Numbered from the stretch's first letter, positions 44,556 to 57,344 are shown. The stretch: 64,000 nucleotides of DNA from Isoetes taiwanensis (GCA_021234155.1 JAJEKV010000125.1:1790775-1854774), one strand, 5' to 3'. The notes: a model not told the origin generated them from the letters alone. Made by a program: numbers and translations.

Positions 44556-44646
44556 TAGAAGTTTCTTCGTTCCGTGTAGAAGATGTTAGAAGCTTCTGGT
44601 GCAGGTTCCAGAATCCTCCAGGATTCTCCTTGGCTTCGTATAAAAG
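44556..44646 (+). promoter_or_regulatory. Heat-shock-element cluster with TATA box
   Basis: Upstream of TATAAAAG (44639-44646) lie three perfect inverted GAA/TTC dyads: GAAGTTTC (44558-44565), GAAGCTTC (44589-44596) and TTCCAGAA (44606-44613). Additional GAA (44579) and TTC (44624) units lie nearby. GAAnnTTC is the binding unit of plant heat-shock factors, and such clusters 20-80 bp before TATA are typical of heat-induced promoters. No clear coding sequence follows, so it may be a relic of a gene or of an LTR promoter. Confidence 0.55.
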
Positions 44647-44789
44647 AGAGCGCCTTCTTCAAAGCGAGATTGAAGTTTCTTGGCGCTGTTTCTGATGCAG
44701 CTTTTGGGAGCTTTTGTTGATGCAGCATGCATGTGCCAACTATGAACTGCGTCTAGAAGGCTTGTGACGATTTAGGGCAAGAGGGTTCT

Positions 44790-45215
44790 TAGACTTTTGC
44801 AGAATCGTATGTACAGATTTGAGTGCACCTTCCTCTGGGCCCTGTCCTCGGGCCATTCCACGACCTTCTCCTTGCCTTTCCTCTTCTTGGAAGGGTCAAC
44901 CTCCTCTTCTTGTTGCTGTTGATGCTACTGCTGCTGCTCCTGGACCTGCCCGTGGTCCTCCTGGTGCCCTTGCTCCTCCTGGTCGGACGAGTGGCCGAAG
45001 TGGACGCTCTCGTTCGTCCACTGTGTCTCCACCGAGGAGCTGCTCTGGCCCTCCTCCTAGGAGGCGTGGAAGGTGTCATCTGTGGAGCTAGACGACTCCT
45101 CCTCCCTCCCCGGCCGAAGATGCTCGGGTACCTGTTTTCCTCCTCCTACTGCCTTCGCCATAGAGGGTGTGCGCCTGGGGCTGAACTTCCTGGCAGTGCA
45201 TTTGGTGCGCGCCAT
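44790..45215 (-). pseudogene. Second retrotransposon ORF with a histone H3-type N-terminus
   Basis: The ATG at 45215 starts M-A-R-T-K-C-T-A-R-K-F-S-P-R-R, nine of the first ten codons after Met being those of H3 through K9 except Q5 to C (with S10 replaced by F). Then come GGGKQVPEHLRP, a Ser/Glu-rich acidic stretch, a Gln-rich run and KKRKGKEKVVEWPEDRAQ. The frame has two in-frame TAGs (45057-45059 and 44925-44927); the latter sits in a CAG run. It is cut off near 44790, so any histone fold is missing. It lies 544 bp from the PBS of a Ty3/gypsy-type element, the same position as the H3-like gene at 19115-20358. Confidence 0.8.
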
Positions 45216-45305
45216 ATCTTACGGTCAGGAAAACTGATTAAGTTAAGCTGGGTATCAAGGAAGAGAGGTTTAGGCAAGGTTAGGGAGAAATGGGTGGCAA
45301 GAAGA

Positions 45306-45313
45306 TATTTAAA
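45306..45313 (-). promoter_or_regulatory. Possible TATA box of the second H3-tail ORF
   Basis: The minus strand reads TTTAAATA, about 98 bp before the ATG at 45215. The spacing resembles the 103 and 114 bp seen in the other element. Confidence 0.4.
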
Positions 45314-45758
45314 AAGGAAAGATGCTCTAGGAATATTCTCTTACATTAATAGCCCTATTAATTAGCCCCCTATCCCAGTATACATATTTATTAGTATATG
45401 GTTAATGTTGTATTATATTATGAAATTCGAATTTCTCTAATGGTTTGAAGTCCTAATTATGAATTTGCGCCATTCTTCACTCAGGTCTCGGATCGGGATG
45501 ATTCTTCGACCCATTTTGGGTGAAATTTGATGCTGATGCATAATTTTCACTCCAATTTTACTATAATGTTAATTTGACTCATTCTTTTTCCCCCATCTAA
45601 CAGCTTAGCCTATTTTTACGGACCCACTACCTAGGAAAAAAAAAATTCCCCTATTTTCGAGGTTCCATGGTGGAAATTTTCATTCCACACCCTATTAGCC
45701 TGTTAGACTACTTACTAGGGATGTGGTCAGTGCTAGTTCTTGGTCAACCAAGAACATC

Positions 45759-45770
45759 GCTCTGATACCA
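45759..45770 (-). other. Primer-binding site (tRNA-iMet)
   Basis: The minus strand reads TGGTATCAGAGC, one base from the LTR start. Confidence 0.92.
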
Positions 45771-45771
45771 T

Positions 45772-46955
45772 TGTGACGCTCCCTACAAAATATACGGCGC
45801 CCGGCTGTACACTTCGCAGGAAATCCCCCATCCGGTCCTTCGACCGCACGAGCCCTCCGTCTATCCCGCACTCCATGGTGTCCCTAGTGCGGGAAGGGGA
45901 CACGAAGGTGTCTTGCGTGCCCTTCCCCTATGGGCTCCTATCACAGCGGAAGCATAAATAACATCAGAACTAGCGATAACAATACATCGAACTACCTCGA
46001 AGTGTAGCACATCCATACATCCATAGATACAATAGAGATAAACACATGTCGTAAAATAGGAGAGCTCCTACCCAAGGCTCAGACTCATGGGGAGGTAAAC
46101 TGACGGCTAGGCCTCAAGATAGAGCAGACTAAGTCATAACAATGGCGGGGCTGGCTTGAGACAATGGCTATGACCACTCCATCCGCCCCTCCTGTGCATA
46201 CTTTGCAGATGGGCTAAATCGGACTCTGGCATGACTCTAGCCTTCCGGATACACAATCTCATGGCATCACCGATTGAGACTACTCCGGGTTGCATCTCCC
46301 CGGTCCGTCGAGGCAGGAAGGGTTGCATCTCCCCTTTCCTGGGGTCTAGAGGTTCCACGGGCGGCCAGAGAATCGTGGCGACACACGATTCGTCCCCGAC
46401 TTAACCCCCCAAAACAAGAGCCAGGCCATCACCTGCAGCTCTTGAGAGGCAGGGCATCACCATTGCCCCAGGAGGTGTCGGACCCATGCCCGACCCACAC
46501 AAAGTGACCGGCCATAAGCCTAGCCCGCTATGGAGTCCCCAGTACCGCGCTCAGCGGGGACCCTCCCTCCGTATTGCCTTTAGCCCCGTTATGTAGTGCT
46601 GAGTCACCTCATAGCCCCCGTAGCCCGGTGGGTTCCTATGCACATGCTGCAATATAATAGGGACTAAAGGGTCTAACTAGGAGCATTACTAAGTAAGGCT
46701 ACTAGGTCTCTACCCCCCTTCCCAATACAAGAGGAGCAAACAGGATCAACCATCATCACGTAACTTCATAACATGTAATCATCATAATAACATCTAACCT
46801 AATCATACATATCTAACTTACAGTTAGGGTTCCTTGATTAGGGTTCAAGGTGTTGAATAAGGGTTCTAGGATGGCTCTACTCTAGATACGAAATACTAAC
46901 TCACCTGGAGTGCTAACTTCCAGATGAACGACTAGGAACACTACTCCTTTTGCTG
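45772..46955 (-). repeat. Partial 5' LTR
   Basis: Starts TGTGACGCTCCCTAC on the plus strand and follows the solo LTR at 52306 block by block up to about 46955 (GAACACTACTCC), where similarity stops. Confidence 0.88.
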
Positions 46956-48445
46956 GGATTGTGAAATACCCAAAGCCATCTGGCAAAGGGCCCTCACAAC
47001 CCAGATAGCCAACAGTCTGTTATTTGGAGCATTGCTATTACTAGAAATACTACAAACCTAAGGGAAAATGTAATTGAGTTTGGATGGATTTGGGATGCAG
47101 ACACAGACCTAGCATATGAATATACAATAAACAAGTATGCCATTGTTTTTATGCCAATCCTTAAGATTGAGATCATAGCCACGTATCTGTAGTAGCAATG
47201 TCCATTAACAGACCATTATAATGCAGAAACTCCTTGCTACAAATCTGCTTTCGACATGCTCCCTAATTCTCACAGCACAATAAACAAGTACACCATAGTT
47301 TTTTACTCCAATCTTGAGATTGAGTTCATAGCCATTCAGGGCTTCTGCATTTCAAGTGCATCCAAAGTCCACTCTAAAACTTTAGAAATACAAAAACTAG
47401 CAAATGGCACACCAGAAGGCTTTGGCAAGGTAAAATTTGTTAAATTTATAGTTATTCATATATTTGTGACTTTTTTATACGTTGTTCTTGTTTTTGTTTT
47501 TTGAGGTAGCAGTTTGAAGGACCTCGATTAGCTTATGTGTTTTTGCATAGTTGATGAGCATGTGATACATGTGATATGTTTTTTGTCATATCATTGAACG
47601 AAAGACGTGTGCAACCACATGTATAACAATTTGCATTTGTCCAAATTAAACGATGCAATAAAGTCATTGGCAATTTTCTCTATATATTTATTATTATTAT
47701 TTATTATAAAGCCAAAAATCTAGCAGGACAAATGGTGTTTTAATTATTTTATTGTATATGAATGGATCCTCAAATTTATTATATTTTACTACGTATGAAT
47801 GGATCCTATACTTAGGGGTAGACGCTGGCTTTTCAACATCCAATGCCAAATATATAAAGTGATTGACACTATAGCAAAATAAATTGTAAACATTAGGATC
47901 GGCTCAGGTGGTTGTGAGCTGCTTGAATAATAGGAACAAAAATGCACAGTTGCATTCAAGAAGTGGACTTCCGCCTACAAGGTTTCTTTAGGCTTGAATA
48001 CGAGCCAAGCATGAACATAATGTGTTTATTGGCGTCGACATCCAATCTGTTATTTCCACATTGTTCTATTGTTCATCAACTGATTTAAAGATGAAGATCC
48101 TGTTTTTAAATAATGCATTGGCTCAAGACATGCCTTCAGATTATTGTTTTGTAGAGCAAAGATGTGTAAGTACCTTCGGATAGAACTAGCTTTGTATATT
48201 ATTATTCTTCATTGATTGAAGGTGTTAAAAATGTGCATGGAATTGTTTTATCTGCATTTCCACTGCCTAAATTTCAAGCTTCAGACCAGTCCTTGCTATA
48301 CATGGGAAGCATTGTTGCCAGATTTTTTTGTCAATAAAACTTGCATTATCCTGCAAAACTCTACACTTCCAAATTCTCTGCATCATAACAAAACTTGCAT
48401 GATTTTTATTTAACTAATCTAACAATCTCTGATGATGTTCTACAG
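46956..48445. other. Intergenic stretch with a diverged direct repeat
   Basis: 47126-47180 and 47277-47335 share CAATAAACAAGTA and AGATTGAG(A/T)TCATAGCC. ORFs are short and unassigned. Confidence 0.5.
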
Positions 48446-48812
48446 AGATGCACAGAGGAGACTCAATAGAGTTGGGAGTATGGATCGAGCTATGGGAGTA
48501 GCAGGAAACTCAGAAGATGAAGAATTCCAATTGTCCAAGACAGAATTAGAAGAGATACTCATTCAATTCAAACAGGAGGTAGTACATGCCAAGGCAATCA
48601 AGAAAGTTCTGAAAAGAAGTGAGGTATGGAGATTCAATAGCCTTAAGCCATTTTTCACAAATCTTTACCATAAATGGCAGAAGAAAAGAGAAGCACATGT
48701 TCTGCTTCTTCTAGTTTTTACTAATTTCCAGACAGCAGTTCTAGATACCCTCCTCACGATATTTGGGAACAGGACAATAGCAGAACTCACACTACAAGAT
48801 CTTTTGGACGAA
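48446..48812 (+). CDS. Putative exon, unknown protein
   Basis: An open phase-0 block bounded by an acceptor (TTCTACAG, ending 48445) and a donor-like GAA|GTATGA at 48812. It encodes DAQRRLNRVGSMDRAMGVAG, an acidic helix-rich part (SKTELEEILIQFKQEVVHAK), KKVLKRSEVWRFN, and a hydrophobic C-terminal part (HVLLLLVFTNFQTAVLDTLL). The composition looks like a real helical protein, but I do not recognise it and cannot find neighbouring exons. Confidence 0.4.
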
Positions 48813-49721
48813 GTATGATGTGGTTATAGAGATTTCAGCAGCTTGTATTAACTATAACCTTTTTGGACCTATATAAACAGTATATTCATCTTGCTGTTTT
48901 AATTTGGTTCATGGATCCATTTTATAAGGACCATGACTTTTGGATTATTAGCTTAGGCTTTATGAGTATGTCCTTTAGGATATACACTATGATGTGTCTC
49001 TTATAGATGCAATATAAAACAAACCTTGCCCTAAAAAAAAAACTATTGTGTAAGTGAGGTTGTGCAACATTTTGAGAAATCATTTCTAAGTGTTGAAACC
49101 ATTCTAATAAATGTTAGTAGTGGATGGTTAAGTGCATATGGCATATATATGGTATTAATAACATTATCCAGAAACCATGGAACTAATAACACTTATGATC
49201 GAGAAAGTAAACTTATAATGGAGAAAGTATTCTGCATGCTTACAAGGATAGAGTTTCCAGTTGTAACTGCTAAATTGACTCTAGCAAGGCTTCCGATTCT
49301 ATCAGGATTATCAAATGTGTAGACTGATAATCCTCAGAGGTTGGCATGTCCTGAAGTAGATGTGGCATCTTCTATTACTCTGCCTGCATTTTCATGATGC
49401 AGTTGTAGATACTCTAATTTAGATGCTTATTACTAGATTGCACAGAAAATTTTAACACTCCATGTTTTTCAACCAATTTTACTAAAAGATATTGATTTTT
49501 GACAGCTGAATAAATGAACACTTGAAGCCTACAGCTTGCATCAGAGACTGGCCAAAGGTAAATTTCACCATTAGATCCAGAACTACAATATCTATTGTTT
49601 AAATTTGGTTTTTTCGGCACCCCAAAAACTTTTTAGATTTTCCCCTTAACTTGATTTCCTATGGTTTGGGGTTTTTTGGTTGCCATAAGTTTTTCCAGGT
49701 GAACCAAAAATGAGATGAAGG

Positions 49722-49752
<31 letters not shown>

Positions 49753-49787
49753 AAAAATTAGGGGTTCACGTGCGAGGAGACGGTTCG
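48813..49787. other. Intergenic stretch with a poly(A) run
   Basis: An uninterrupted run of about 26 A's lies at about 49721-49747. It could be the end of a retrocopy, but no target duplication was found. Confidence 0.4.
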
Positions 49788-49887
49788 ATCTCCTTCATGT
49801 GTAGGGAGATCGATAGGGATGCTGGCAGGGTGGAGCTATCTCCTTCCTGTGTCAGGAGATCGATAGGGATGCTGGCAGGGTGGAGCT
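49788..49887. repeat. 50-bp tandem duplication
   Basis: 49788-49837 and 49838-49887 both run from ATCTCCTTC to GGGATGCTGGCAGGGTGGAGCT, with three or four differences. Confidence 0.9.
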
Positions 49888-52305
49888 ACATGCAAATTCG
49901 GCACATGCATATTCTGAAGCTATAAGAAGAACATCTTCGATTATTCTTGGTACGACCTCATCCTTTTTCTGATCGATGGCATGCACCGCAACTCAATAGG
50001 TTTTCGGCAAAATCTAATGTCGGATGTGCCGGGTTGCATCTGAGAGGACGCAGTTGAGAACATGACAAAAATGTCCTGCGTGTAAAATTATAAGAGGTCC
50101 ATGTAAAATCTTGAGCCTATGAAAAGAGTTGGATAAACGCTGATTCGGTTTCCTTTAAAGAAATGGATGCGAGAAAGTGCTTTTGAAACTAGCATATAGA
50201 CTTGAAACATAGTCAGGAAGTATTGAATATGGCCGACAGATCCCATATATGGTGATTCCACCGAGTTCAACGATGATAAATGGGATCAGACATGAGATAG
50301 CTGGGTTGAAAATTTAATGAGTTCATTCAATATTTCAGATGCTGAAGTGGAAAGATTGGGAACATGAAGCTGGTAGCACATGTTTTCAACCTGAGAAACG
50401 TAAGCATGTTATAAGTATGCATTAGATTAAACTGTAACACAATCTAGACATTCATAATTTCAATTTATATCATTATTTTTTCCCAAAACCTGATTCAATC
50501 ACTAGGATCATAGTTATTCTATTATTTTTGGGCATTGCGTGCCGTTCATGGATAAAACATTGGCTGCGCTGTAAGCTTATTTGAAGGCGAGAGCTTTGCC
50601 AAAAAGTATTGGACGGGAGGCTTTTCGACATCTGCTGGTCAAGACTGGGTCAAAGATAAAATTGATGGGTGTTACTTATCGTACTGTCATCGAATGCACA
50701 TGTAACTTTTGTAGTTAGCCAGACCTTTTCTTGAATGCCACCATAGTTTTCTCTTGGATGCCACCATAGTGTCCTGTTTGTGGCATATGATACCAATACA
50801 TGATACCCAAAGGTGAATGATCTACAAACCACGATTGTCGACTTTAGATAAATGAATGTACAAGGACAAATTGTTAAATGATAATTCCAAATGAGAATTT
50901 ACCTATTTTTCTCGAATGACACATAACTGTTTAAGTTCAGCCATACAGAAATTTTACGAAGAAATTTAAATCGGCTTTAGAAGTATTCATGCACATGGCG
51001 TTGTTGGTTGGCGATCCTCCGACTATGCACTTGGATTGTAAGTCAAATTCTTCTACCTTGAATTTCTTAGGAGCGTAATGATCCGGACGCTTTATTATTA
51101 TGTTCTTGGATAAGCTTTTCTCTGGCAGTTTGGTAGATCTCGTAAATAAGTGTGATTACTTGACGCTTTAGACAAGCGTTTATGAAGGTATGCATTTCCG
51201 GTCGCCGGGATCACCGTTTATAGATGTATCTGTTGTCTAATTATTCTCGCACTCTTTGCTTGAGACCCATAGGCCAGATTGTCACTTTAATTTCCATCAT
51301 CATGTGGTGGAACTGCTCGAAGATGATTTCAAGAAGATTGTTGATGTCAGGTAGGTACAGAAAACCTTTAGAACTTATTTGTCGTCATCGGAGTTGTTTG
51401 GATAAATGTTTGTTATATGCTGTTTGTTGCTATTTTTTTGCAGCGCTTATTTATGTAAATAATAAGCTTGGTTTTCAGGCTGGCACACTTACTTTTGGAT
51501 TTCCTTCATACCATTGCTGGTGAGAATAAACAATGGCTATGCCTGACCAAAGACATGTCACTATTCTCAACCTGACGTCCAGGTACGTAATGCTTAATGG
51601 TTCCATTTGTGCCATAGGCAGGGAAATAGCAGGGACGTTATCTGTGGCATAGATACGTAATGCTTCTACCCTGGCATAGGCAGCGAATGGTATTACAATA
51701 TAGAGCTTTGGATTTTATTTGCATAGTGTTTAGTGGCTTCAGATAGGTTCATGGTCATATTCAATGTCAATGACATCTTACATTTTGTCCTTCTTATGTT
51801 CGTTGCATTAACTGTCACACCTTTTGTTGCATTAACAACCACACGAAGCTTGATAGACTGCTCCAAAAAATTTGCATTATTTGGCATTTATAATCTTTAT
51901 GCATATTCTATTCTTCATCTTTGTTGCTTGATCGCTCTGCTAGAGAGTGGAAATCAAGGGGCACAGGTTGTTTATAAAGCCAAAATTTTCACTACAATTG
52001 TTATTGCTAATTTGTTTCACAAACCTATGTCATTCTGTTGTGATTTGCAGCAAAGGTATTGTGTGATCCCTTGAAGGGCCTCTTGCAGGAAATATGGCCA
52101 GCTCTATTAGGTTGCAAGTTCTGTTGTGTTGCAAGTAGTGCAAACTCTTATTACCTGCATGTTTGCATAAAGGTAGCTAGAGCACCTACAAATAGATGTA
52201 ACTGTAAATGTCTCTAGAAGCCAAAAGATGAGAAACGTGATTTGTATCTGTATTTGGCATACATGGCAAATAATTCAAATTAAGTAGAACCTACAAGTTG
52301 GGACT
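49888..52305. other. Intergenic stretch
   Basis: No supportable gene. Short ORFs (51224-51523, 51733-52074 plus) have no family resemblance. A TACGTAATGCTT motif recurs at 51583 and 51654. Confidence 0.45.
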
Positions 52306-53932
52306 TGTGACGCTCCCTGCTAAATATACAGCGCCCAGCCATACACTCGACAGGAAATCCCCCGTCCGGTTCGACAACTGCACGGGCCCTTCGTCTGCCC
52401 CGCAGTCTGAGATGATCGTAGTGCGGGAAGGGGACACGAAGGTGTCTTGCGCGCCCTTCCCCTATGGGCTCCTATCACAGCGGAAGCATAAAACACGTCA
52501 GAACTAGCAACAGCAATACAACATACTACCTCGAAGGGTAGTCCATCACATATCCACAAGTGCAAAGATGATAATCATAAACCATAAAACATGAGAGCTC
52601 CTACCCATGGCTCGGACTCGTAGGGAGGATGACTGACTGGCTAGGCCTCAAGATAGAGCAGACAGAGTCATAACAATGGCGAGGGCTGGCATAAGACAAT
52701 GGCTAGGGTTGACCACTCCATCCGCCCCTCCGTGCATACTTTTGCGATGGCCTAGATCAGGCTCTGACATGACTCTAGCCTTCCGGATACGCAATCCCAT
52801 GGTATCACCCATCGGGACTACTCTGTGTTGCATCTCCCCTGGTCCGCCGAGGCAGGGGAAGGGTTGCATCTCCCCTTCCCGGGGGTCTAGAGGCTCCTCG
52901 GGCAGCCTAGAGAATCGCGGGCGACACACACGATTCGCACCGACCGTGAACCCCCAAAACAAGAGCCAAGTCGACACTTGCAACTCTTTAGAGGGGGCGA
53001 CACCATTGCCCTGTGAGGTGTCGGACCCATGCTCGCCCACACGTAAGTGACCGACCATAAGCCTAGCCCACTATGGGATCCCCCGTAGCCCCCACTCGGC
53101 AGGGAACCTCCCTCCGCATTGCCTCTAGCCCCGTTGTGTAGTACTGAGTCACATCATAGCCTCAATAGCCCGGTGGGTTCCTATGTACAGGCCGCATAAT
53201 AATAGGAACTAAGGGATCTAGACTAGGAGCATACTACATAATGGCTACTAGGTCTCTACCCCCCTTCCCAATACAAGAGGAGCAAACATGATCAACCAAC
53301 ATCACATGGCATCAATCATGATAATCATCATAAGAACATCTTAACCTAATCATACATATCTAACTTACAGTTAGGGTTCCTTGATTAGGGTTTAAGATGT
53401 TGAATACGGGTTCTAGGATGGCTCTACTCTAGATACGAAATACTAACCCATCTGGAGTGCTAATTTCCAGATGGACTACTAAGAGCACTACTCCACATAC
53501 CTGCTCCAGAAGCACTCCCTCCCAATCCTGGCGTCTCCATGATCTTCTGCTGATGCGCTCACGCTCTGGGGGCTGCCACGCTATGTTGTGCCACAGCAGA
53601 CGGTTCTCGAAACGGAGTTTCGAGCGCGAAGAAGGTTCCTGCATCGTTGGAGTTTTAAAAGAGGCCTAGGGTTAGGGTTTAGGCCTTTATAGGTTAGGGT
53701 TCACATGTTATGCCACATGGCTCCAATAGGGTAAGTCCGTGTGGCGGGTGCCCAATAGGTTAAGGCCACGTGGAAAATGGTCTTAACCTAAGGTTGGCTA
53801 AGTTATATGAATAACTTAGTCATGCCCCCTAGTGCCACAATCTATGGTATACAAGGCTATAAAGATATACTTGTATAGTGACGGACCTGGAAATATATGT
53901 ATTTATGGCGTATATTTCCCTGGAACGTCACA
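52306..53932 (-). mobile_element. Solo LTR, second Ty3/gypsy family
   Basis: 1,627 bp with TGTGACGCTCCC at the left and GGAACGTCACA at the right, flanked by a perfect GGACT target duplication (52301-52305 and 53933-53937). It is the same family as the partial LTR at 45772-46955 and distantly like the LTRs of the 12.9-kb element. Intra-element recombination would explain the loss of the interior. The minus orientation is inferred from the related LTR that has a PBS. Confidence 0.92.
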
Positions 53933-53937
53933 GGACT

Positions 53938-55594
53938 ACAGCAAAGCACAAGAAACAAATTCTAAGCATTAGAATTGAGTATTAAAGGAAAACTACAAAA
54001 ACTTAAGCATCATAAGGTGAAGGAGAAACAAGGACGTCTATGGTAAAGCACAAGAAAACTAACCTATGGTAAAGCACAAGAAAACTAACCTGAAAGAGAA
54101 CATCATCTTATGGCATAAACAACACATTGCAATGCAAACAATTCTCCCTTTTACATCTAGGCAACATCAAAGCTCCTGTGAGGAACCGGGGAATCAAATT
54201 AGCATTAGCATTAACAGTCTAGATTCAATTAGTCATATATTGCAAGTTATCTTAGGGGTTACATTCCAGTGCTTGGATTGGAGCACTCCAGTTTATACGC
54301 ATACATTTTGTAAGTATACACTTGGGGGCATTAGGAAAAATCATAGAAAACTCACAATTTATGCCCTTCGTAATGGTTAGAAGCACAAAATGTAAACTTC
54401 TCCTAACTCGTCTCTTATCAACAGAAACATCAACTAAATGCCCATCTATATCTACATGACGTACAACATTAGACAACAATATCTTTAAAGCCCATCAACG
54501 TCAACACCATGAATCCAAATAATTTTGTAACTAGATTTTTGTTCATTATAATTTTATAGTCTCCAATCTATGAATCTCTCTTTCTCCATTATGTTAGTTT
54601 GCAGTATGGAGTCACTGCATTGTGACAGCCAGCCAACACATGTATGTGTTGATTATTAACAACAAAAAGAATTATGTGCAAGGGTTGAAATCAGCTAGCC
54701 TAATGTGGAGCATATTTGCGCATTGCTTCCTCCATTCCTCTCTTGGTTCGCCTTCAAATATAGTTAGGCATTGCACATATGTCTACATAAAATTGTATTT
54801 ATGCCCGGCAACACCGGGCACCCGTTACTAGTTCTATTCTGGAATGATTATATTATTATATTATCATGTATGTATATATCATATATATCTAATCATATTG
54901 GTTAATGCCCTTGTGAAGATTCATCCAGACATGTTCAAATCAGTGGAAATGTTTTGGAGCTTTTAATTTTAAGTTGTTAAGTGACAATTTGGATATAATC
55001 CATCCCACAAATTTCAAAATAAAATTTTTAAGAATAAAAGACTCCTGAAACAAAAGCAAGCCCCCAAGAAGTGATCATAAAGCTTAGTTACTTTCTACAA
55101 AATCTGCCCTAAAAGTGATTGCAGGACTCTAGCAAACATTAGTAAATCTTTCTTATTTCATTTCTTTGTTTCTCTGTTCTTGACTAACGAAGCCATGAAC
55201 CTTGTCAAAGCTAGAGATGAAAAGGAAGTTTCTAGCCAAACTGTTGACTATTTTGCCAGTAAAATAACCCCTATCTGATATAGTTTTAAACAACATTTGC
55301 GATTCACCTGTGGAAGTTGAAGGACGTGATTCACACAGTTTTCCATCTTTTGAAAGTGGCAGAAGGAATTTACACCAAAATGTGCCATCAAGTTTCCTAG
55401 CGATAATCTGCAAAATTTTAACTTAATTGAAATAGGAATATATGGGGCAATATTAAATCAGAAAGGAACAACAAGTTCTCTGAAATTAGAATCTAACCTT
55501 TCCATCATAGCCTCCTGTGGCAATGCATGTTAGGTGCACAGTGGGTACAACTAATGTCATCACTATATCCTTGATTGAATGTTCCAAAACCTCT
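53938..55594. other. Intergenic stretch
   Basis: A 24-bp direct duplication lies at 54041-54090 (CTATGGTAAAGCACAAGAAAA twice). Nothing else is supported. Confidence 0.5.
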
Positions 55595-55679
55595 TTCTCC
55601 GTAGACGATAAAAAATCTATTCTATTCTATTCTATTCTATTCTATTCTATTCTATTCTATTCTATTCTATTCTATTCTT
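55595..55679 (+). mobile_element. Extremely truncated LINE: last 20 bp plus (CTATT)n tail
   Basis: TTTCTCCGTAGACGATAAAAAA is the LINE terminus, followed by about 12 TCTAT units (55616-55678). Nothing upstream of the terminus is LINE-like. Confidence 0.8.
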
Positions 55680-56130
55680 TAGGACCATCATGCCATATGT
55701 ACACCTGACAAAATATCAATAGCCAAGTGTTAGAAGCACAATCATATAGAGACTTCTATTGCACAATGTTGGTTAAATCTCAAGTCCAAAAAGGTGATAC
55801 AATAAGTAATCATATACATTATTCTTCTGCCAGGCCACAAAAGGCACATGCTATCTGTGCTGTCATTATAGAATCAAAGAAAAAATGAAGCTTGGACTTT
55901 AAGGATTTGGGTGGATAGCATAAATTATAAAGCTGGAATAGCCATGAGTGATAAAGAAAAGTACATCTGATGTCAAGATGAGATCATTTCACACCAGTGC
56001 TTGCACTTTTAAATTTAAAAGCGTCATGCAGCAAGCTAGCAAATGAAAACAGAAACAAAATAAGAAGAAACAAAGCACCCCTCCTCCCTCCTGTATAACG
56101 AAGAAAGCACCTCGACAGAAAGAGCTTTAT

Positions 56131-56192
56131 AAGATAAGATAAGATAAGATGATTTTTTACGTCCACGGGAACCCAACGGGTTATGGGACGGC
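56131..56192 (-). mobile_element. Truncated LINE terminus with (ATCTT)n tail
   Basis: On the minus strand CGTCCCATAACCC...GTTCCCGTGGACGTAAAAAATC matches the LINE end. It is followed by four ATCTT units, a tail unlike those of its relatives. Confidence 0.8.
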
Positions 56193-57344
56193 ACATGCAA
56201 GGGCAACAGCCCATCACCAAACACAATAACCAAATATTAAAAGGCTACTAAGAATAAGAGAAGATAATGCTAATGCTAGTGGTAAACTTATGCTTCTAAA
56301 ATTATCTAGACATAGCCAGTCCAAGGATTGGAAGGCCATTGATCTAGAATAATTGCTGTGCCTCCCCTGTACACTGCCCATTTCTTTTGCAGGCGGGCTG
56401 CCCTCACCTTGCAGAGCTCCTCCTTACGGGTTGTTGCAACAATAGAGCTTGCAAAAATCTATACCCTAAAGGGTGGCCAAGGTAACACTTTGGGCTAAGA
56501 TGCAGATGTCATTCATGCATGCCTAAAAAGAAAACGACAAATCCAAATCCTAGAAAATCTTTGAGAATGAAAATATATCACAAAAGGTGCAGAGGAGACA
56601 GCAAACATTAAAAGCGAGTCCCTAGTCTTGAAATTTAGTTTGATAATGTCATGACAATGCTACTATTATTAAGAAGCAGATGAAAAGTAAAATCCAAGGA
56701 AATACTATGTCTAGTTTCAGATTACCTTAATTCAAAGCTCTGAAGATTGCACCACTACTTCCTTCGTGGTTGATGACGCCATTACAATCTCTAAAAACAA
56801 TAATCCTTTAAGCGAGATTTGAAATCATCAAAGAAAAGCTCAAAGTGATATTTTATTCTACTTTTAAATTACAGAAAACAAATATTCATGTCGATAATGA
56901 GACAATCGAATCTTCCTTTGCCATTTTTTATGTCACGCCTTTGTGTTAAAAGCCTAATATTGCAATTAAAGAAAATGTAGCAATGAAGCATTTTTTTATT
57001 TCGGTAAACTCTAAACTTCAACTTAAGTAGACCAAGAAGTAAATTTTCACATATTAGATGCCTCTGATGGTTTTGTAGTTTTTAATGGAAATGTTGCAAG
57101 TCCTGATCATTATGGCCTTAAACAGACTTACATATACCTATCAGACTTACGAAAGACCTCTTCTAAAATATCTACCAGACCTACAACAGATATCGTCTAC
57201 ACATCATTATTGAAATCAATGGCTGTCACTTGTAGAAACAAAAATCAGCCACACAGGAAGCAAAAAATCGAAACGTTTGCCTTGTTTTGAAGGTGCTTCT
57301 GTGCAGCAACAGTGAGATCTTGTTCTGAAACACACTACAAACCA

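Larger units (their letters stand above)
44790..46955 (-). mobile_element. 5' end of a second Ty3/gypsy-type element
   Basis: On the minus strand: a partial LTR (46955-45772), a PBS one base further, a leader sharing TTTTCGAGGTT and GTGGTCAGTGCT with the 9659-22563 element, and an ORF with an H3-type start. gag and pol are absent. The LTR is homologous to the solo LTR at 52306-53932 but lacks its last third. Both ends are truncated. Confidence 0.8.
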
